Source: Salmonella enterica subsp. houtenae serovar Houten (lineage in GTDB: Bacteria > Pseudomonadota > Gammaproteobacteria > Enterobacterales > Enterobacteriaceae). Taken from it: DNA of 64,000 nt. The notes under the pieces were generated by a model, which searched no databases, had not been told where the DNA came from, and saw only the letters and a program-made list of their open reading frames with translations. Positions 1-8,899 of the stretch are shown one piece after another. Both the position numbers and the translations under genes were made by a program. The stretch is taken from positions 3,596,001 through 3,660,000 of the forward strand of contig LS483478.1 of NCBI GenBank assembly GCA_900478215.1, written 5' to 3'. The stretch's first letter is position 1; the number at the start of each line of letters is the position of its first letter.

Positions 1-1547
1 CCAAGCGTCACATCCGTACCGTAACTCTTGTTGGTATAGTCGGACAGATCCGCATCGTCCGCCTGGAAGTCGTTATAGAAGATACGACCACCGAGGCTCA
101 CGCCGTCAACGGTAAAGTATGGGTTAGTAACGGACAGTTCGCTGTAGGTCTGGTAGTCGTTTTTGGTTCCGTTAATCCCCACGGAATAACCCGTACCTAA
201 CCAGTTGTCCTGCTGAACGCCGGCCTGGAAACTAACGCCGCTTTCTGTACCGTAGCCAATACCGAAGTTGAAGCTACCGGTATTACGCTCTTTCACCTTG
301 TAGACCACATCTACCTGATCCGGGCTGCCCGGAACGCGCTGCGTATCGGTATCAACGGTTTCAAAGTAACCCAGACGGTTCAGACGCTCTTTCCCCTGGT
401 CAACCAGATCGCTACCCAGCCACGCCCCTTCCATCTGACGCATTTCACGGCGCAGTACGGAATCTTTTGAGGTATCGTTGCCTTCAAAACGGATCTTACG
501 CACGTAGAAACGGTTACCGGCATCGACGTTAACGCGTAATTTAACGGTTTTGTCGGCGTCGTTAATTTCAGGCTGTGACTGCACGCGCGGATAGGCGTAA
601 CCATAGCGACCAAGAAGCTTTTTGATATCATCTTCCATTTTGGTCACTTTGGTGCCGTTATAGAGCTCGCCTGGTTCAATTTTCGTCAGGTTCTCAATTT
701 CAGCGGAATGTCCGGCCAGGTTACCGCTCACCTGAACCCCGGAAAGCTTGTACTGATCGCCTTCGGTGATATTGACGGTGATGTAGATCCCTTTCTTATC
801 CGGCGTCAGACTCACTTGCGTGGAGTCAATATTGAAACGCGCGTAGCCGCGATCCAGATAGTAACTGCGCAAGGTTTCAAGGTCGCCCGCCAGCTTCTGC
901 TTCTGGTATTTACGATCGCCGACGACGTTCCACCACGGCACTTCGTCACGCAACTGGAAATGAGAAATGAGTTCTTCGGTGCTAAAGGCATGGTTACCGA
1001 CGATGTTGATCTGTTGGATCTTCGCCGATACGCCCTCCTGGAACACCAGTTTAAGATCAACACGGTTGCGCGGTAGCGGCGTTACGACCGCCTTAACGCT
1101 GGCGCTGTATTTACCTACGCTATAGTAAAAGTCTTCCAGACCTTTTTCGATATCAGACAGCGTGGTGCGATCCAGAGACTCGCCAACACGCACGCCAGAC
1201 GCTTCGAGGTTTTGCTTGAGCATGTCATCTTTCACCGACTTGTTCCCGGAGAAAGTGATGCTGGCAATGGTCGGACGTTCTTTTACCTGAACCAGAAGGG
1301 TATCACCATCGCGCAGGACGCGGACGTCCTCAAAGTTGCCGGTGGCGAACAGAGCGCGAATGGTGTTACTGATATCTTCATCATTAACCGTGTCGCCTGT
1401 GCGCACCGGCATACTGAGGAGAGCCGCACCAACGGCGACTCGCTGCAGGCCTTCGAAATGAATGTCCTTCACTACGAACCCTTCAGCACCGTATACGGTG
1501 GCGCTGCTGAACAGCAGCGACGCTATGAGCAACTTTTTCATCGCCAT
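1..1547 (-). CDS. bamA: BamA, outer-membrane protein assembly factor (3' end outside window)
   Basis: BamA is the central outer-membrane subunit of the BAM complex, which folds and inserts beta-barrel proteins. About 515 codons are present; the rest of the C-terminal barrel lies beyond position 1. The start is read as MAMKKLL, giving a signal peptide of about 20 residues ending in ATVYG before AEGFVV. Next come the five POTRA repeats (to about residue 420), then the first barrel strands. The reading frame is open to the window edge. It lies 31 bp downstream of rseP on the same strand, as in E. coli, where the operon continues to skp and lpxD. A second ATG two codons inside (MKKLL) is a possible alternative start. 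Confidence 0.97.
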   Translation of the reverse strand, partial: MAMKKLLIASLLFSSATVYGAEGFVVKDIHFEGLQRVAVGAALLSMPVRTGDTVNDEDISNTIRALFATGNFEDVRVLRDGDTLLVQVKERPTIASITFSGNKSVKDDMLKQNLEASGVRVGESLDRTTLSDIEKGLEDFYYSVGKYSASVKAVVTPLPRNRVDLKLVFQEGVSAKIQQINIVGNHAFSTEELISHFQLRDEVPWWNVVGDRKYQKQKLAGDLETLRSYYLDRGYARFNIDSTQVSLTPDKKGIYITVNITEGDQYKLSGVQVSGNLAGHSAEIENLTKIEPGELYNGTKVTKMEDDIKKLLGRYGYAYPRVQSQPEINDADKTVKLRVNVDAGNRFYVRKIRFEGNDTSKDSVLRREMRQMEGAWLGSDLVDQGKERLNRLGYFETVDTDTQRVPGSPDQVDVVYKVKERNTGSFNFGIGYGTESGVSFQAGVQQDNWLGTGYSVGINGTKNDYQTYSELSVTNPYFTVDGVSLGGRIFYNDFQADDADLSDYTNKSYGTDVTL

Positions 1548-1578
1548 CGTTATTATGCGTTCTTCCTAACTAACTCTC

Positions 1579-2931
1579 TTACAACCGAGAGAAATCATTG
1601 AAAAGTGCAAGCCCCATTAACAACACCAGCAAAATCGAGCCAATGCGATAACTAAAGTCTTGAACCCGCTCGGATACCGGCCCGCCCTTAAGCTTTTCAA
1701 TCGCCAGGAACAGCAGATGCCCCCCGTCAAGAACGGGCAGCGGAAACAGGTTAATTATCCCTAAGTTCACGCTGATTAGCGCAAGGAACATCAGGTAATA
1801 AATCACCCCGAACTCCGCTGACATCCCAGCCCCCTGAGCGATAGAAATCGGCCCACTGAGGTTGTTCAGTTTCACATCACCGGTTATCAATTTACCCATC
1901 ATACTGACCGTCAGCTTCATCAACTGCCACGTCTTATCCGTGGCTTCGAGGATGGCGCTAAAAGGCCCATACTGGCGTATAGTCTTGTACTCTTCCGGCA
2001 AAGGAATAATTTTAGGCACCACGCCTGCAAAACCTTCCGCCTTTCCGTTAACCGATTTCGTATCCGGCGTTAACGTCAACGACAAGGCGCTCCCCTGCCT
2101 TTCAATCTCTAACGCTAACGGCTTACCAGGATTATCGCGTACAAACGTAACGAATTTCATCCACTGCGTTAACGGCTGACCATCGACTTTAACGATCCTG
2201 TCGCCCGCTTGCAAACCCGCTTTACTGGCTGCGGAGTTCGCCTGCACTTCTGACAGTACCGGTTCAATCTGTGGTCCGCGGGGCCGAATCCCTAAAGAAG
2301 ATACAGGATCTTGCTTATCAGGCTCAAATGCCCAGTGACGTAAATCAAGCGTTTTGTTCTGCCGCTGATCACTGCCAAACGGCGCGACGCTCACCGTCGT
2401 CTGCTGATCGCCAATTTTGGACACCAGTTGTAAACGCACAGCATCCCAATCAGGGGTTTCGATACCATCAATGGCTTTAAGTTCCGTACCAGGCGCAATT
2501 TGCGCCTGCGCAGCAATTGAGTTGGGCGTTATTTCGCCAACAACGGGACGAACGCCAGGGACGCCGATGATAAAGACCAGCCAGTAAGCAAAGATAGCAA
2601 AAATGAAGTTCGCTACCGGACCTGCGGCAATAATTGCGGCGCGCTGGCCCACCGTTTTGTTATTGAAGGCGTGACGACGCAATTCCGGCGCTACCGGTTC
2701 GGCGCGCTCATCCAGCATTTTGACGTAGCCGCCCAGCGGAATCAGGGCGATGACATACTCGGTACCATACCGGTCAGTACGGCGCCAGAGCGCTTTGCCA
2801 AAGCCGATGGAAAAGCGCTCAACACGCACACCGCAGCGCCGGGCAACCCAGAAATGACCAAATTCATGCACAGTGATCAGCACGCCCAGTGCGATGATGA
2901 ATGCAGCCAGATTCCAGAGAATACTCAGCAT
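1579..2931 (-). CDS. rseP: RseP, site-2 intramembrane zinc metalloprotease
   Basis: RseP is an inner-membrane protease. It cleaves the anti-sigma factor RseA after DegS has cut it, releasing sigma-E, and also removes remnant signal peptides. The 450 residues match the usual length. The zinc motif HEFGH is at residues 22-26 in the first transmembrane segment. Two tandem PDZ domains occupy the middle (periplasmic) part. The second catalytic motif, with LDGGH, is near residue 400 in a C-terminal membrane segment. The start was set at MLSILWNL rather than the longer in-frame ATG 15 codons upstream, because that is where the family begins. Its neighbours are cdsA (11 bp upstream) and bamA (31 bp downstream). 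Confidence 0.97.
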   Translation of the reverse strand: MLSILWNLAAFIIALGVLITVHEFGHFWVARRCGVRVERFSIGFGKALWRRTDRYGTEYVIALIPLGGYVKMLDERAEPVAPELRRHAFNNKTVGQRAAIIAAGPVANFIFAIFAYWLVFIIGVPGVRPVVGEITPNSIAAQAQIAPGTELKAIDGIETPDWDAVRLQLVSKIGDQQTTVSVAPFGSDQRQNKTLDLRHWAFEPDKQDPVSSLGIRPRGPQIEPVLSEVQANSAASKAGLQAGDRIVKVDGQPLTQWMKFVTFVRDNPGKPLALEIERQGSALSLTLTPDTKSVNGKAEGFAGVVPKIIPLPEEYKTIRQYGPFSAILEATDKTWQLMKLTVSMMGKLITGDVKLNNLSGPISIAQGAGMSAEFGVIYYLMFLALISVNLGIINLFPLPVLDGGHLLFLAIEKLKGGPVSERVQDFSYRIGSILLVLLMGLALFNDFSRL

Positions 2932-2942
2932 AAAACCTTCCG

Positions 2943-3800
2943 TTAGAGCGTCCTGAACACCAGTAACAACAGGCAAGCAAAGACCGGTACGGCAGCCGTC
3001 AGGCTGTCAATTCGGTCCAGAATACCACCATGTCCTGGAATCAAGTGACCACTATCCTTAATTCCTGCTTCGCGCTTAAACATACTCTCGGTGAGATCGC
3101 CCAGTACAGAAGCCAGAGCCGCAACCACAGAGCAAATCAGCAAGATAACAGGCGCAACATTCAGATTCGCCCACATACCGTAACCCCACGAGATCACGGC
3201 AGCCGTAGCAAGCCCGCCAATAAACCCTTGCCAGGTTTTACCCGGGGAAACCTTCGGCGCCAGCTTATGTTTGCCAAACAATTTACCAAACATATACGCG
3301 CCAGAGTCCGCTCCCCAGACCAGGATCATGACATAGAGTAGCCATATTGCGCCACTGTAATGATTCTCGTCATAGTGCCAGGCGCGCAGCGCCAGCATTC
3401 CCCAGAAAAATGGCACGATAGTTAACAAACCGAAAATAAGACGCAATGTTTTTGAGTTGCGCCAGATTGCCGCCGAACCGGGATAAAATAGCACCAGCAG
3501 TAGCGCGACAACCCACCAGCCTAACGATGCCCAAAGCGACATCTCAACCAGCGGTTGACGAATGTTGTGATGATACTCAGGCAACAAAAATAGCATCAGC
3601 GCCAATAACAGACCACACAGCACCGCCAGCCAAACCCGCTGTGAACGCGCGGCGAAACCACTTAACTGTCCCCACTCCCACGCGGCCAGCATACAGACAA
3701 CCAGCGTAATAATGGCGAACCCCACCGGCGGCAATAAAAAAAGCGCAGCGATGACCGCAGGTATTAACACAAAAGCAGAAATCAGGCGATACTTCAGCAA
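2943..3800 (-). CDS. cdsA: CdsA, phosphatidate cytidylyltransferase (TTG start)
   Basis: CdsA makes CDP-diacylglycerol from CTP and phosphatidic acid at the inner membrane, the branch point for all phospholipids. The protein is strongly hydrophobic, with about eight membrane helices. The CDP-diglyceride synthetase signature is near the C terminus (KREAGIKDSGHLIPGHGGI, then LDRIDSL). No ATG is available in the right place. A TTG at 3800 follows GGGGG with a 6-base gap and gives 285 residues, the usual length. Another TTG at 3806 would add two residues but directly abuts the G-run. Lies between uppS and rseP in a tightly packed operon. Confidence 0.95.
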   Translation of the reverse strand: MLKYRLISAFVLIPAVIAALFLLPPVGFAIITLVVCMLAAWEWGQLSGFAARSQRVWLAVLCGLLLALMLFLLPEYHHNIRQPLVEMSLWASLGWWVVALLLVLFYPGSAAIWRNSKTLRLIFGLLTIVPFFWGMLALRAWHYDENHYSGAIWLLYVMILVWGADSGAYMFGKLFGKHKLAPKVSPGKTWQGFIGGLATAAVISWGYGMWANLNVAPVILLICSVVAALASVLGDLTESMFKREAGIKDSGHLIPGHGGILDRIDSLTAAVPVFACLLLLVFRTL

Positions 3801-3812
3801 AAGCAACCCCCA

Positions 3813-4571
3813 TCAGGCTTTGTCATCACCAGGCTCGGTACCGCCGAAACGACGCTCTCGATTAGCAAAGGCATGCAGCGCACCTTCAAAGTCTTGTTCA
3901 TCGAAATCGGGCCAAAGAACATCCGTAAAGTAAAGTTCGGCATAGGCAATTTGCCAAAGCAAAAAGTTACTAATGCGATGCTCTCCCCCAGTCCTAATTA
4001 CTAAATCCACAGGCGCCAGCTCATGCATACAGATTTGCTGGCCTAGTCTCTCTTCATCAATCTGATCGGGGCGCAGCACTCCAGCCTGCACCTGTTCCGC
4101 CAGTTGTCGGACGCCCTGGACAATATCCCAACGTCCGCCGTAATTCGCAGCGATATTCAGCGTTAGCCCCGTATTACGGGCGGTAAGCGCTTCTGATTTG
4201 CGAATACGTTCTTGCAAACGTGGGTTGAATCGACTGATATCGCCGATAATACACAGGCGAACGTTATGGCGGTGCAGGCTTTTCACTTCGCTATCCAGCG
4301 CCCACACGAACAGCTCCATTAACGCGCTCACTTCCTGCGCCGGTCGGTTCCAGTTTTCACTACTAAAGGCATACAGCGTTAACGCATCAATACCGTTATT
4401 GGCAGCAAAAGAGACCGCTCGCCGGACGGACTTCGCCCCGGCTTTATGCCCGAAGGCCCGGATCTTCCCTTGCTTTTTCGCCCAGCGACCATTGCCATCC
4501 ATAATTATTGCAACATGACGACAGCCATGTGCTGGCAAATTTTCGCTTACTGGTTGAGTTGCAGACAACAT
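3813..4571 (-). CDS. uppS: UppS (IspU), undecaprenyl diphosphate synthase
   Basis: This cytosolic cis-prenyltransferase adds eight isopentenyl units to farnesyl diphosphate, giving the C55 carrier used for peptidoglycan, O antigen and other glycans. The catalytic motif MDGNGRWAKKQG starts near residue 24, and the conserved GGEHRISNFLLWQ stretch is near residue 200. It is 252 residues long. The start MLSATQP is supported by the family N terminus; in-frame codons upstream are not conserved. It is the first gene of the group leading to cdsA, rseP and bamA, and has its own upstream region with a promoter and hairpins (4752-4850). Confidence 0.97.
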   Translation of the reverse strand: MLSATQPVSENLPAHGCRHVAIIMDGNGRWAKKQGKIRAFGHKAGAKSVRRAVSFAANNGIDALTLYAFSSENWNRPAQEVSALMELFVWALDSEVKSLHRHNVRLCIIGDISRFNPRLQERIRKSEALTARNTGLTLNIAANYGGRWDIVQGVRQLAEQVQAGVLRPDQIDEERLGQQICMHELAPVDLVIRTGGEHRISNFLLWQIAYAELYFTDVLWPDFDEQDFEGALHAFANRERRFGGTEPGDDKA

Positions 4572-4751
4572 AACGCGTTTTTGTCCCTGAAAGGATTTAG
4601 CGGTACTCAGGAATACTGAAGCCTTTATACACATCTCTTCGGTCCGCTTCGCTGATGACTACGCGTCACCGCTCCTACCGTGCGCTGTCACGCACGCCGG
4701 GAACGTATTCGCCTGCCGTCCCGATGCGTCCTGAATGATTTTGTGTATCCA

Positions 4752-4777
4752 CAAAAAAGCCGTGTCAAACCACGGCT
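4752..4777 (-). terminator. Rho-independent terminator downstream of dxr
   Basis: Read on the minus strand, a perfect 7-bp stem AGCCGTG/CACGGCT closes a 6-base loop and is followed directly by six T residues. It would end transcripts from dxr before uppS. Confidence 0.85.
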
Positions 4778-4787
4778 AACCTGACCG

Positions 4788-4815
4788 AAAAAAAGCAAAA
4801 ACCTGCGATCAGGTG
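4788..4815 (-). terminator. Small hairpin with T-rich tract
   Basis: On the minus strand a 5-bp stem ACCTG/CAGGT with loop ATCG is followed by TTTT, GC and seven T residues. It looks like a weak terminator just ahead of the stronger one at 4752-4777. The short stem makes its activity uncertain. Confidence 0.45.
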
Positions 4816-4821
4816 GCGCAG

Positions 4822-4850
4822 ACTATATCACCGAAGCCCAACGCTAACAA
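4822..4850 (-). promoter_or_regulatory. Candidate sigma-70 promoter between dxr and uppS
   Basis: On the minus strand TTGTTA (4845-4850) and TATAGT (4822-4827) are separated by 17 bases. A transcript starting near 4815 would meet the terminator at 4752-4777 after about 60 nt before reaching uppS. Confidence 0.5.
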
Positions 4851-4880
4851 ATAGCACAATCTTCTGTCGCGGGATTATCG

Positions 4881-6077
4881 TCAGCGTGAGAGCCGTATCA
4901 CTTGTTTTCTGGCGACCTCACGCGCGATGGCGTCAACCTGCAATACGTCGTCAACGCTTGTCGGTTCCTGTAAATCCATCCTCTCCAGCACCGCTAAATT
5001 GAGCCCGGCGATATCGGTAAAACGAATCTGTTGCGCCAGAAACGCGGCAACGGTAATTTCGTTTGCCGCATTGAGCGCCGTCGTTGCCGCCTGACCTTGC
5101 TCAAACGCCTCCATTGCCAGCTTCAGGCAAGGATAACGCTGATAATCCGGCGCGCTAAACGTCAGCGCGCTGAGTTTGCAAAAATCGAGCGGCTGCGCGC
5201 CGGACGCGACACGATTCGGCCATGCCATCGTATGCGCAATAGGCGTACGCATGTCAGGCTCACCAAGCTGCGCCAGGACGCTGCCATCCTGATAACGCAC
5301 CATCGAATGAATGACCGATTGCGGATGGATCAACACGTCCATCTGACGAGCGCTGGCATTAAATAACCAACGCGCTTCAATGTATTCCAGACCTTTATTC
5401 ATCATGGTGGCGGAGTCGACGGAAATTTTTCGCCCCATCGACCAGTTCGGATGACGACATGCCTGATCCGGCGTCATCGCTGCCAGATCGCACATTGGCG
5501 TTTCACGAAACGGGCCACCAGACCCGGTAAGCAAAATCGACGTTACGCCATTTTGCTCAAGGTCAGCGTATCCCAGATTATGCTGAATAGATTGCGGCAA
5601 ACTCTGAAAAATCGCGTTATGTTCGCTATCGACGGGTAAAAGTCGGGCGTTGCAGCGTTTCACTTCGTCCATAAATAGTCGCCCGCAGGTCACCAGCGAT
5701 TCTTTATTCGCCAGCAGAATCGTCTTCCCTGCGCGAATCGCCGCCAGGGTCGGCAGTAAACCAGCCGCGCCCACAATGGCCGCCATTACATGCCCGACTT
5801 CATCAAGCGCCGCCATCTCACAGGCAGCCTGCTGACCGCTCAGAACCTCGGTGCGGCTGCCATGCTGCTGAAGCATTATTTTGAGCTGTTCTGCGCTCGA
5901 CGTATCGTCCATCACGGCATAACGCGGCGAGAACTCCAGGCACTGCTCCGCCATGCGGGCAACATTTTTACCCGCCACCAGCGCGACAACGCGGAAGCTA
6001 TCAGGATTATGGCGCACCACGTCCAGTGTGCTGCAACCAATAGAGCCGGTCGAGCCCAGAATGGTTAATTGCTTCAT
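4881..6077 (-). CDS. dxr: Dxr (IspC), 1-deoxy-D-xylulose 5-phosphate reductoisomerase
   Basis: Dxr converts DXP to 2-C-methyl-D-erythritol 4-phosphate with NADPH, the committed step of the non-mevalonate isoprenoid pathway. The 398-residue protein starts MKQLTILG. A nucleotide-binding motif GSTGSIGCST is at residues 7-17. The metal-binding motif VDSEHNAI is near residue 150, and the flexible substrate loop has RHPNWSMGRKISVDSATMMN near residues 208-227. The start was taken at the family methionine; 30 upstream in-frame codons overlap the frr terminator and are not coding. Its product feeds UppS, encoded next. Confidence 0.97.
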   Translation of the reverse strand: MKQLTILGSTGSIGCSTLDVVRHNPDSFRVVALVAGKNVARMAEQCLEFSPRYAVMDDTSSAEQLKIMLQQHGSRTEVLSGQQAACEMAALDEVGHVMAAIVGAAGLLPTLAAIRAGKTILLANKESLVTCGRLFMDEVKRCNARLLPVDSEHNAIFQSLPQSIQHNLGYADLEQNGVTSILLTGSGGPFRETPMCDLAAMTPDQACRHPNWSMGRKISVDSATMMNKGLEYIEARWLFNASARQMDVLIHPQSVIHSMVRYQDGSVLAQLGEPDMRTPIAHTMAWPNRVASGAQPLDFCKLSALTFSAPDYQRYPCLKLAMEAFEQGQAATTALNAANEITVAAFLAQQIRFTDIAGLNLAVLERMDLQEPTSVDDVLQVDAIAREVARKQVIRLSR

Positions 6078-6104
6078 GAAACGTCCAGAAGTGTTGAAAC
6101 GGGA

Positions 6105-6155
6105 TAAAAAGCAAAACGCCGCACAGGAGACCTGATAATGTCTTCTGCGCGGCGC
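6105..6155 (-). terminator. Terminator of frr
   Basis: On the minus strand the arms at 6140-6154 and 6118-6132 pair as CGCCGC...AGAC with GTCT...GCGGCG, followed by TTTTGCTTTTT. It lies between frr and dxr. Confidence 0.75.
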
Positions 6156-6218
6156 TTTGTACACCACTCACCCACCAGGTTTAGCGGTGGAATGAGTTTA
6201 TATCTGTGTACAGATCAA

Positions 6219-6776
6219 TCAGAACTGCATCAGTTCTGCTTCTTTATCTGCCAACGCCGCATCAACTTTCTTAATTGCCGCGTCGGTCATTTTCTGTACG
6301 TCTTCCTGAGAACGACGATCGTCATCTTCACTGATCGCTTTATCTTTCAGGAGGGCTTTTACTTTATCGTTCGCATCACGGCGTACGTTACGTACGGCGA
6401 CACGCGCCTGCTCCGCTTCGCCACGGACAATTTTCGTCAGATCTTTACGACGCTCTTCGGTCAGCGGCGGCAGCGGAACGCGAATGTCGGTGCCTGCAGA
6501 GCTTGGATTCAAACCGAGGTCTGACGCCATGATCGCTTTTTCAACGGCTGGCCCCATAGAACGGTCAAATACGTTAATTTTTAAGGTACGGGAGTCTTCT
6601 ACCGTTACGCTTGCCAACTGACGCAGAGGGGTCGGAGTGCCATAGTATTCTACGACAATACCATCCAGCAGGCTGGGAGAAGCACGACCCGTGCGCACTT
6701 TGCTGATTTGGGTTTTGAACGCTTCAACGCATTTTTCCATGCGTACTTCAGCATCTTTTCTGATATCGCTAATCAC
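6219..6776 (-). CDS. frr: Frr, ribosome recycling factor (GTG start)
   Basis: Frr, with EF-G, splits the post-termination ribosome. The 185 residues fit the family exactly. The protein forms the tRNA-like three-helix bundle, with conserved RTGRASPSLLDGI near residues 28-40 and VRNVRRDANDK near residue 130. The start codon is GTG (MISDIRKD). Lies between pyrH and dxr on the same strand, 146 bp from pyrH. Confidence 0.97.
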   Translation of the reverse strand: MISDIRKDAEVRMEKCVEAFKTQISKVRTGRASPSLLDGIVVEYYGTPTPLRQLASVTVEDSRTLKINVFDRSMGPAVEKAIMASDLGLNPSSAGTDIRVPLPPLTEERRKDLTKIVRGEAEQARVAVRNVRRDANDKVKALLKDKAISEDDDRRSQEDVQKMTDAAIKKVDAALADKEAELMQF

Positions 6777-6922
6777 GTTACGAATCCTTGAAAACTAGTC
6801 TCAGTCAGACCAGACGGTCACACAATACAAAGATGTGCTAAGTATAGTCTCGTTTAATTTCTGCCAGGTAATAAGACCCGTCAATAGAACAGAATCTTAC
6901 CCGTATTTGGCGCTCACGGGAA

Positions 6923-7648
6923 TTATTCCGTGATTAACGTCCCTTCTTTTTCGCCCATCACCACACGACGCAGCGCGCCCGGTTTGTTCATGTTGAAAAC
7001 ACGAATCGGCAGTTTGTGGTCACGAGCCAGCGTGAACGCCGCCAGATCCATCACTTTCAGCTCTTTATCCAGCACTTCGCTGTAGGTCAGTTGATCGTAC
7101 ATGGTCGCGGAAGGATCTTTTGCCGGATCGGCAGTGAATACGCCATCCACTTTGGTCGCTTTCAGTACGACATCCGCTTCAATTTCGATCCCGCGCAGAC
7201 AGGCCGCAGAGTCGGTAGTGAAGAACGGATTACCCGTACCTGCAGACAAAATCACAACACGGTTATTACGCAGCAGGCTGATCGCCTCGGCCCAACTGTA
7301 GTTATCGCACACGCCGTTTAAAGGAATTGCCGACATCAGGCGGGCGTTCACATAGGCGCGGTGAAGCGCATCACGCATTGCCAGACCGTTCATTACGGTG
7401 GCCAACATGCCCATGTGGTCGCCCACAACGCGGTTCATTCCCGCTTTCGCCAGACCCGCGCCACGGAACAGGTTACCACCGCCAATCACCACACCAACCT
7501 GAATACCCAGTTCAACCAGTTCTTTGATCTCCTGAGCCATACGATCCAGTATGCTTGCATCAATACCGAAGCCTTCCGTACCCTGCAGAGCTTCGCCGCT
7601 TAATTTAAGCAGAATGCGTTTATAGACGGGTTTTGCATTGGTAGCCAT
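6923..7648 (-). CDS. pyrH: PyrH, UMP kinase
   Basis: PyrH phosphorylates UMP to UDP for pyrimidine nucleotide synthesis; the bacterial enzyme is a hexamer of the amino-acid-kinase fold. The 241-residue protein has the nucleotide-binding LLKLSGEAL near the N terminus, GGGNLFRG near residue 57 and the ATP-site region KATKVDGVF near residue 165. ATG start, well aligned with the family. It sits between tsf and frr in the conserved rpsB-tsf-pyrH-frr order. Confidence 0.97.
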   Translation of the reverse strand: MATNAKPVYKRILLKLSGEALQGTEGFGIDASILDRMAQEIKELVELGIQVGVVIGGGNLFRGAGLAKAGMNRVVGDHMGMLATVMNGLAMRDALHRAYVNARLMSAIPLNGVCDNYSWAEAISLLRNNRVVILSAGTGNPFFTTDSAACLRGIEIEADVVLKATKVDGVFTADPAKDPSATMYDQLTYSEVLDKELKVMDLAAFTLARDHKLPIRVFNMNKPGALRRVVMGEKEGTLITE

Positions 7649-7756
7649 GTTTCTTTCCTGAGACTGTCAACGATTGATATGAGTTAATTCCGGCGACATT
7701 GTACGTCGCATTTCAGCGCAGACGCCAGGCGTCGGCTGATTTTACAAGAGAGGCGC

Positions 7757-7781
7757 AAAAAGAAGCCGCCCTCAGGCGGCT
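7757..7781 (-). terminator. Terminator of rpsB-tsf
   Basis: On the minus strand a 7-bp AGCCGCC/GGCGGCT stem (7764-7781) with a 4-base loop is followed, after TTC, by a T-run, just downstream of tsf. Confidence 0.85.
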
Positions 7782-7792
7782 CCCCAGGAAAA

Positions 7793-8644
7793 TCAGGACT
7801 GCTTAGACATCGCAGCAACTTCCGCTGCAAAGTCAGTCTCGACTTTCTCAATGCCTTCGCCCACTTCAAAGCGGATGAAGCCAGTCACGTCAGCGTTGTG
7901 CTCTTTCAGCAGTTGGCCAACAGATTTGCTCGGTTCCATGACGAAAGGCTGACCAGTCAGAGAAACTTCGCCGGTGAATTTCTTCATGCGGCCTTCAACC
8001 ATCTTCTCTGCGATTTCTTTCGGCTTACCGGACTGCATCGCGATGTCCAGCTGTACCTGGTACTCTTTCTCTACCACGTCAGCAGACACGTCTTCCGGCT
8101 TAACGAATTCCGGCTTGCTTGCCGCAACGTGCATCGCCAGCTGTTTAACCAGCTCTTCGTCAGCGCCTTTAGCGGCAACCAGAACACCGATGCGCGCACC
8201 GTGCTGGTAAGAACCCAGAACGTCGCCTTCCAGGGAAGCTACGCGACGAATGTTGATGTTCTCGCCGATTTTCGCAACCAACGCGACACGCTCTTCTTCG
8301 AACTGCGCTTTCAGGACTTCTACGTCAGTGATTTTGCCAGCAACAGCGGCGTCCAGCACTTTGTCAGCAAATGCCTGGAAGCCAGCATCTTTAGCCACGA
8401 AGTCAGTCTGGCAGTTAACTTCCAGAATGAAAGCGATATTGCCGTCGATTTTGGTTTTGATTACGCCGTCAGCAGCCACGTTGCCTGCTTTTTTCGCCGC
8501 TTTGATAGCGCCGGACTTACGCATGTTTTCGATTGCCAGCTCAATGTCGCCATTCGCTTCAGTCAGTGCTTTTTTGCAATCCATCATGCCTGCGCCGGTA
8601 CGCTCACGCAGCTCTTTTACCAGGGATGCGGTAATTTCAGCCAT
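7793..8644 (-). CDS. tsf: Tsf, elongation factor Ts
   Basis: EF-Ts is the nucleotide-exchange factor for EF-Tu. The protein has 283 residues. It begins MAEITASLVKELRERTG, with an N-terminal UBA-like domain. The EF-Tu-contacting motif CQTDFVAKD is near residue 80, followed by the duplicated core and coiled-coil parts. The 29 in-frame codons upstream of the chosen ATG overlap the intercistronic terminator and are not conserved. It is co-directional with rpsB, separated by 255 bp that hold an attenuator-like hairpin and an ERIC element. Confidence 0.97.
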   Translation of the reverse strand: MAEITASLVKELRERTGAGMMDCKKALTEANGDIELAIENMRKSGAIKAAKKAGNVAADGVIKTKIDGNIAFILEVNCQTDFVAKDAGFQAFADKVLDAAVAGKITDVEVLKAQFEEERVALVAKIGENINIRRVASLEGDVLGSYQHGARIGVLVAAKGADEELVKQLAMHVAASKPEFVKPEDVSADVVEKEYQVQLDIAMQSGKPKEIAEKMVEGRMKKFTGEVSLTGQPFVMEPSKSVGQLLKEHNADVTGFIRFEVGEGIEKVETDFAAEVAAMSKQS

Positions 8645-8703
8645 TCTACAATCCTCGAAAGATTTGATCTGCCCGGCCTCAAACCGCACAGATATAAAAG
8701 TGA

Positions 8704-8726
8704 AAAAGGGGCCTAAAGGGCCCCTA
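8704..8726 (-). terminator. Terminator/attenuator between rpsB and tsf
   Basis: On the minus strand a 7-bp GC-rich stem AGGGGCC/GGCCCCT with loop TTTA is followed by TTTTT. Being between two genes usually co-transcribed, it may be partly read through and set the rpsB:tsf ratio. Confidence 0.75.
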
Positions 8727-8754
8727 ACCAAACGTGATACTACCTGGTTTATAA

Positions 8755-8882
8755 GGGGGCGCTCCCCTTCATATTTCGAGCCGCAGGTACGTTGCCTTCA
8801 CTCGCTCATCCCGGTCGCTTACTGATGTAAGCTCCCGGGAATTCTCGAGCTTGCCGCCTTCCTGCAACTCGAACTATTTTAG
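8755..8882 (-). repeat. ERIC element between rpsB and tsf
   Basis: The sequence carries the diagnostic ERIC core. Read on the minus strand, GAGTTGCAGGAAGGCGGCAA is followed by a GGGAGCTTACATCAGTAAGC palindrome and GATGAGCGAG. It is about 127 bp with the central imperfect palindrome typical of these intergenic repeats. It sits in the transcribed spacer, so it is probably part of the mRNA. Confidence 0.85.
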
Positions 8883-8899
8883 GGAGTTATCAAGCCTTA

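Larger units (their letters stand above)
4572..4880. other. Intergenic region between uppS and dxr
   Basis: These 309 bases carry no credible ORF. Read on the minus strand from the dxr end they contain a sigma-70-like promoter (4822-4850), a small hairpin followed by a T-rich tract (4788-4815), a strong rho-independent terminator (4752-4777), and about 180 bases of untranslated leader before uppS in which I recognise nothing further. Confidence 0.7.

Noticed and set aside
1548..1700. Second sigma-E promoter for bamA within the end of rseP
   Set aside because: No GGAACTT/TCTGA pair with correct spacing was found there.
7898..8716. Long ORF (272 codons) antisense to tsf
   Set aside because: A shadow of a highly biased coding region; no domain or start signal, and it runs into the tsf promoter-side terminator.
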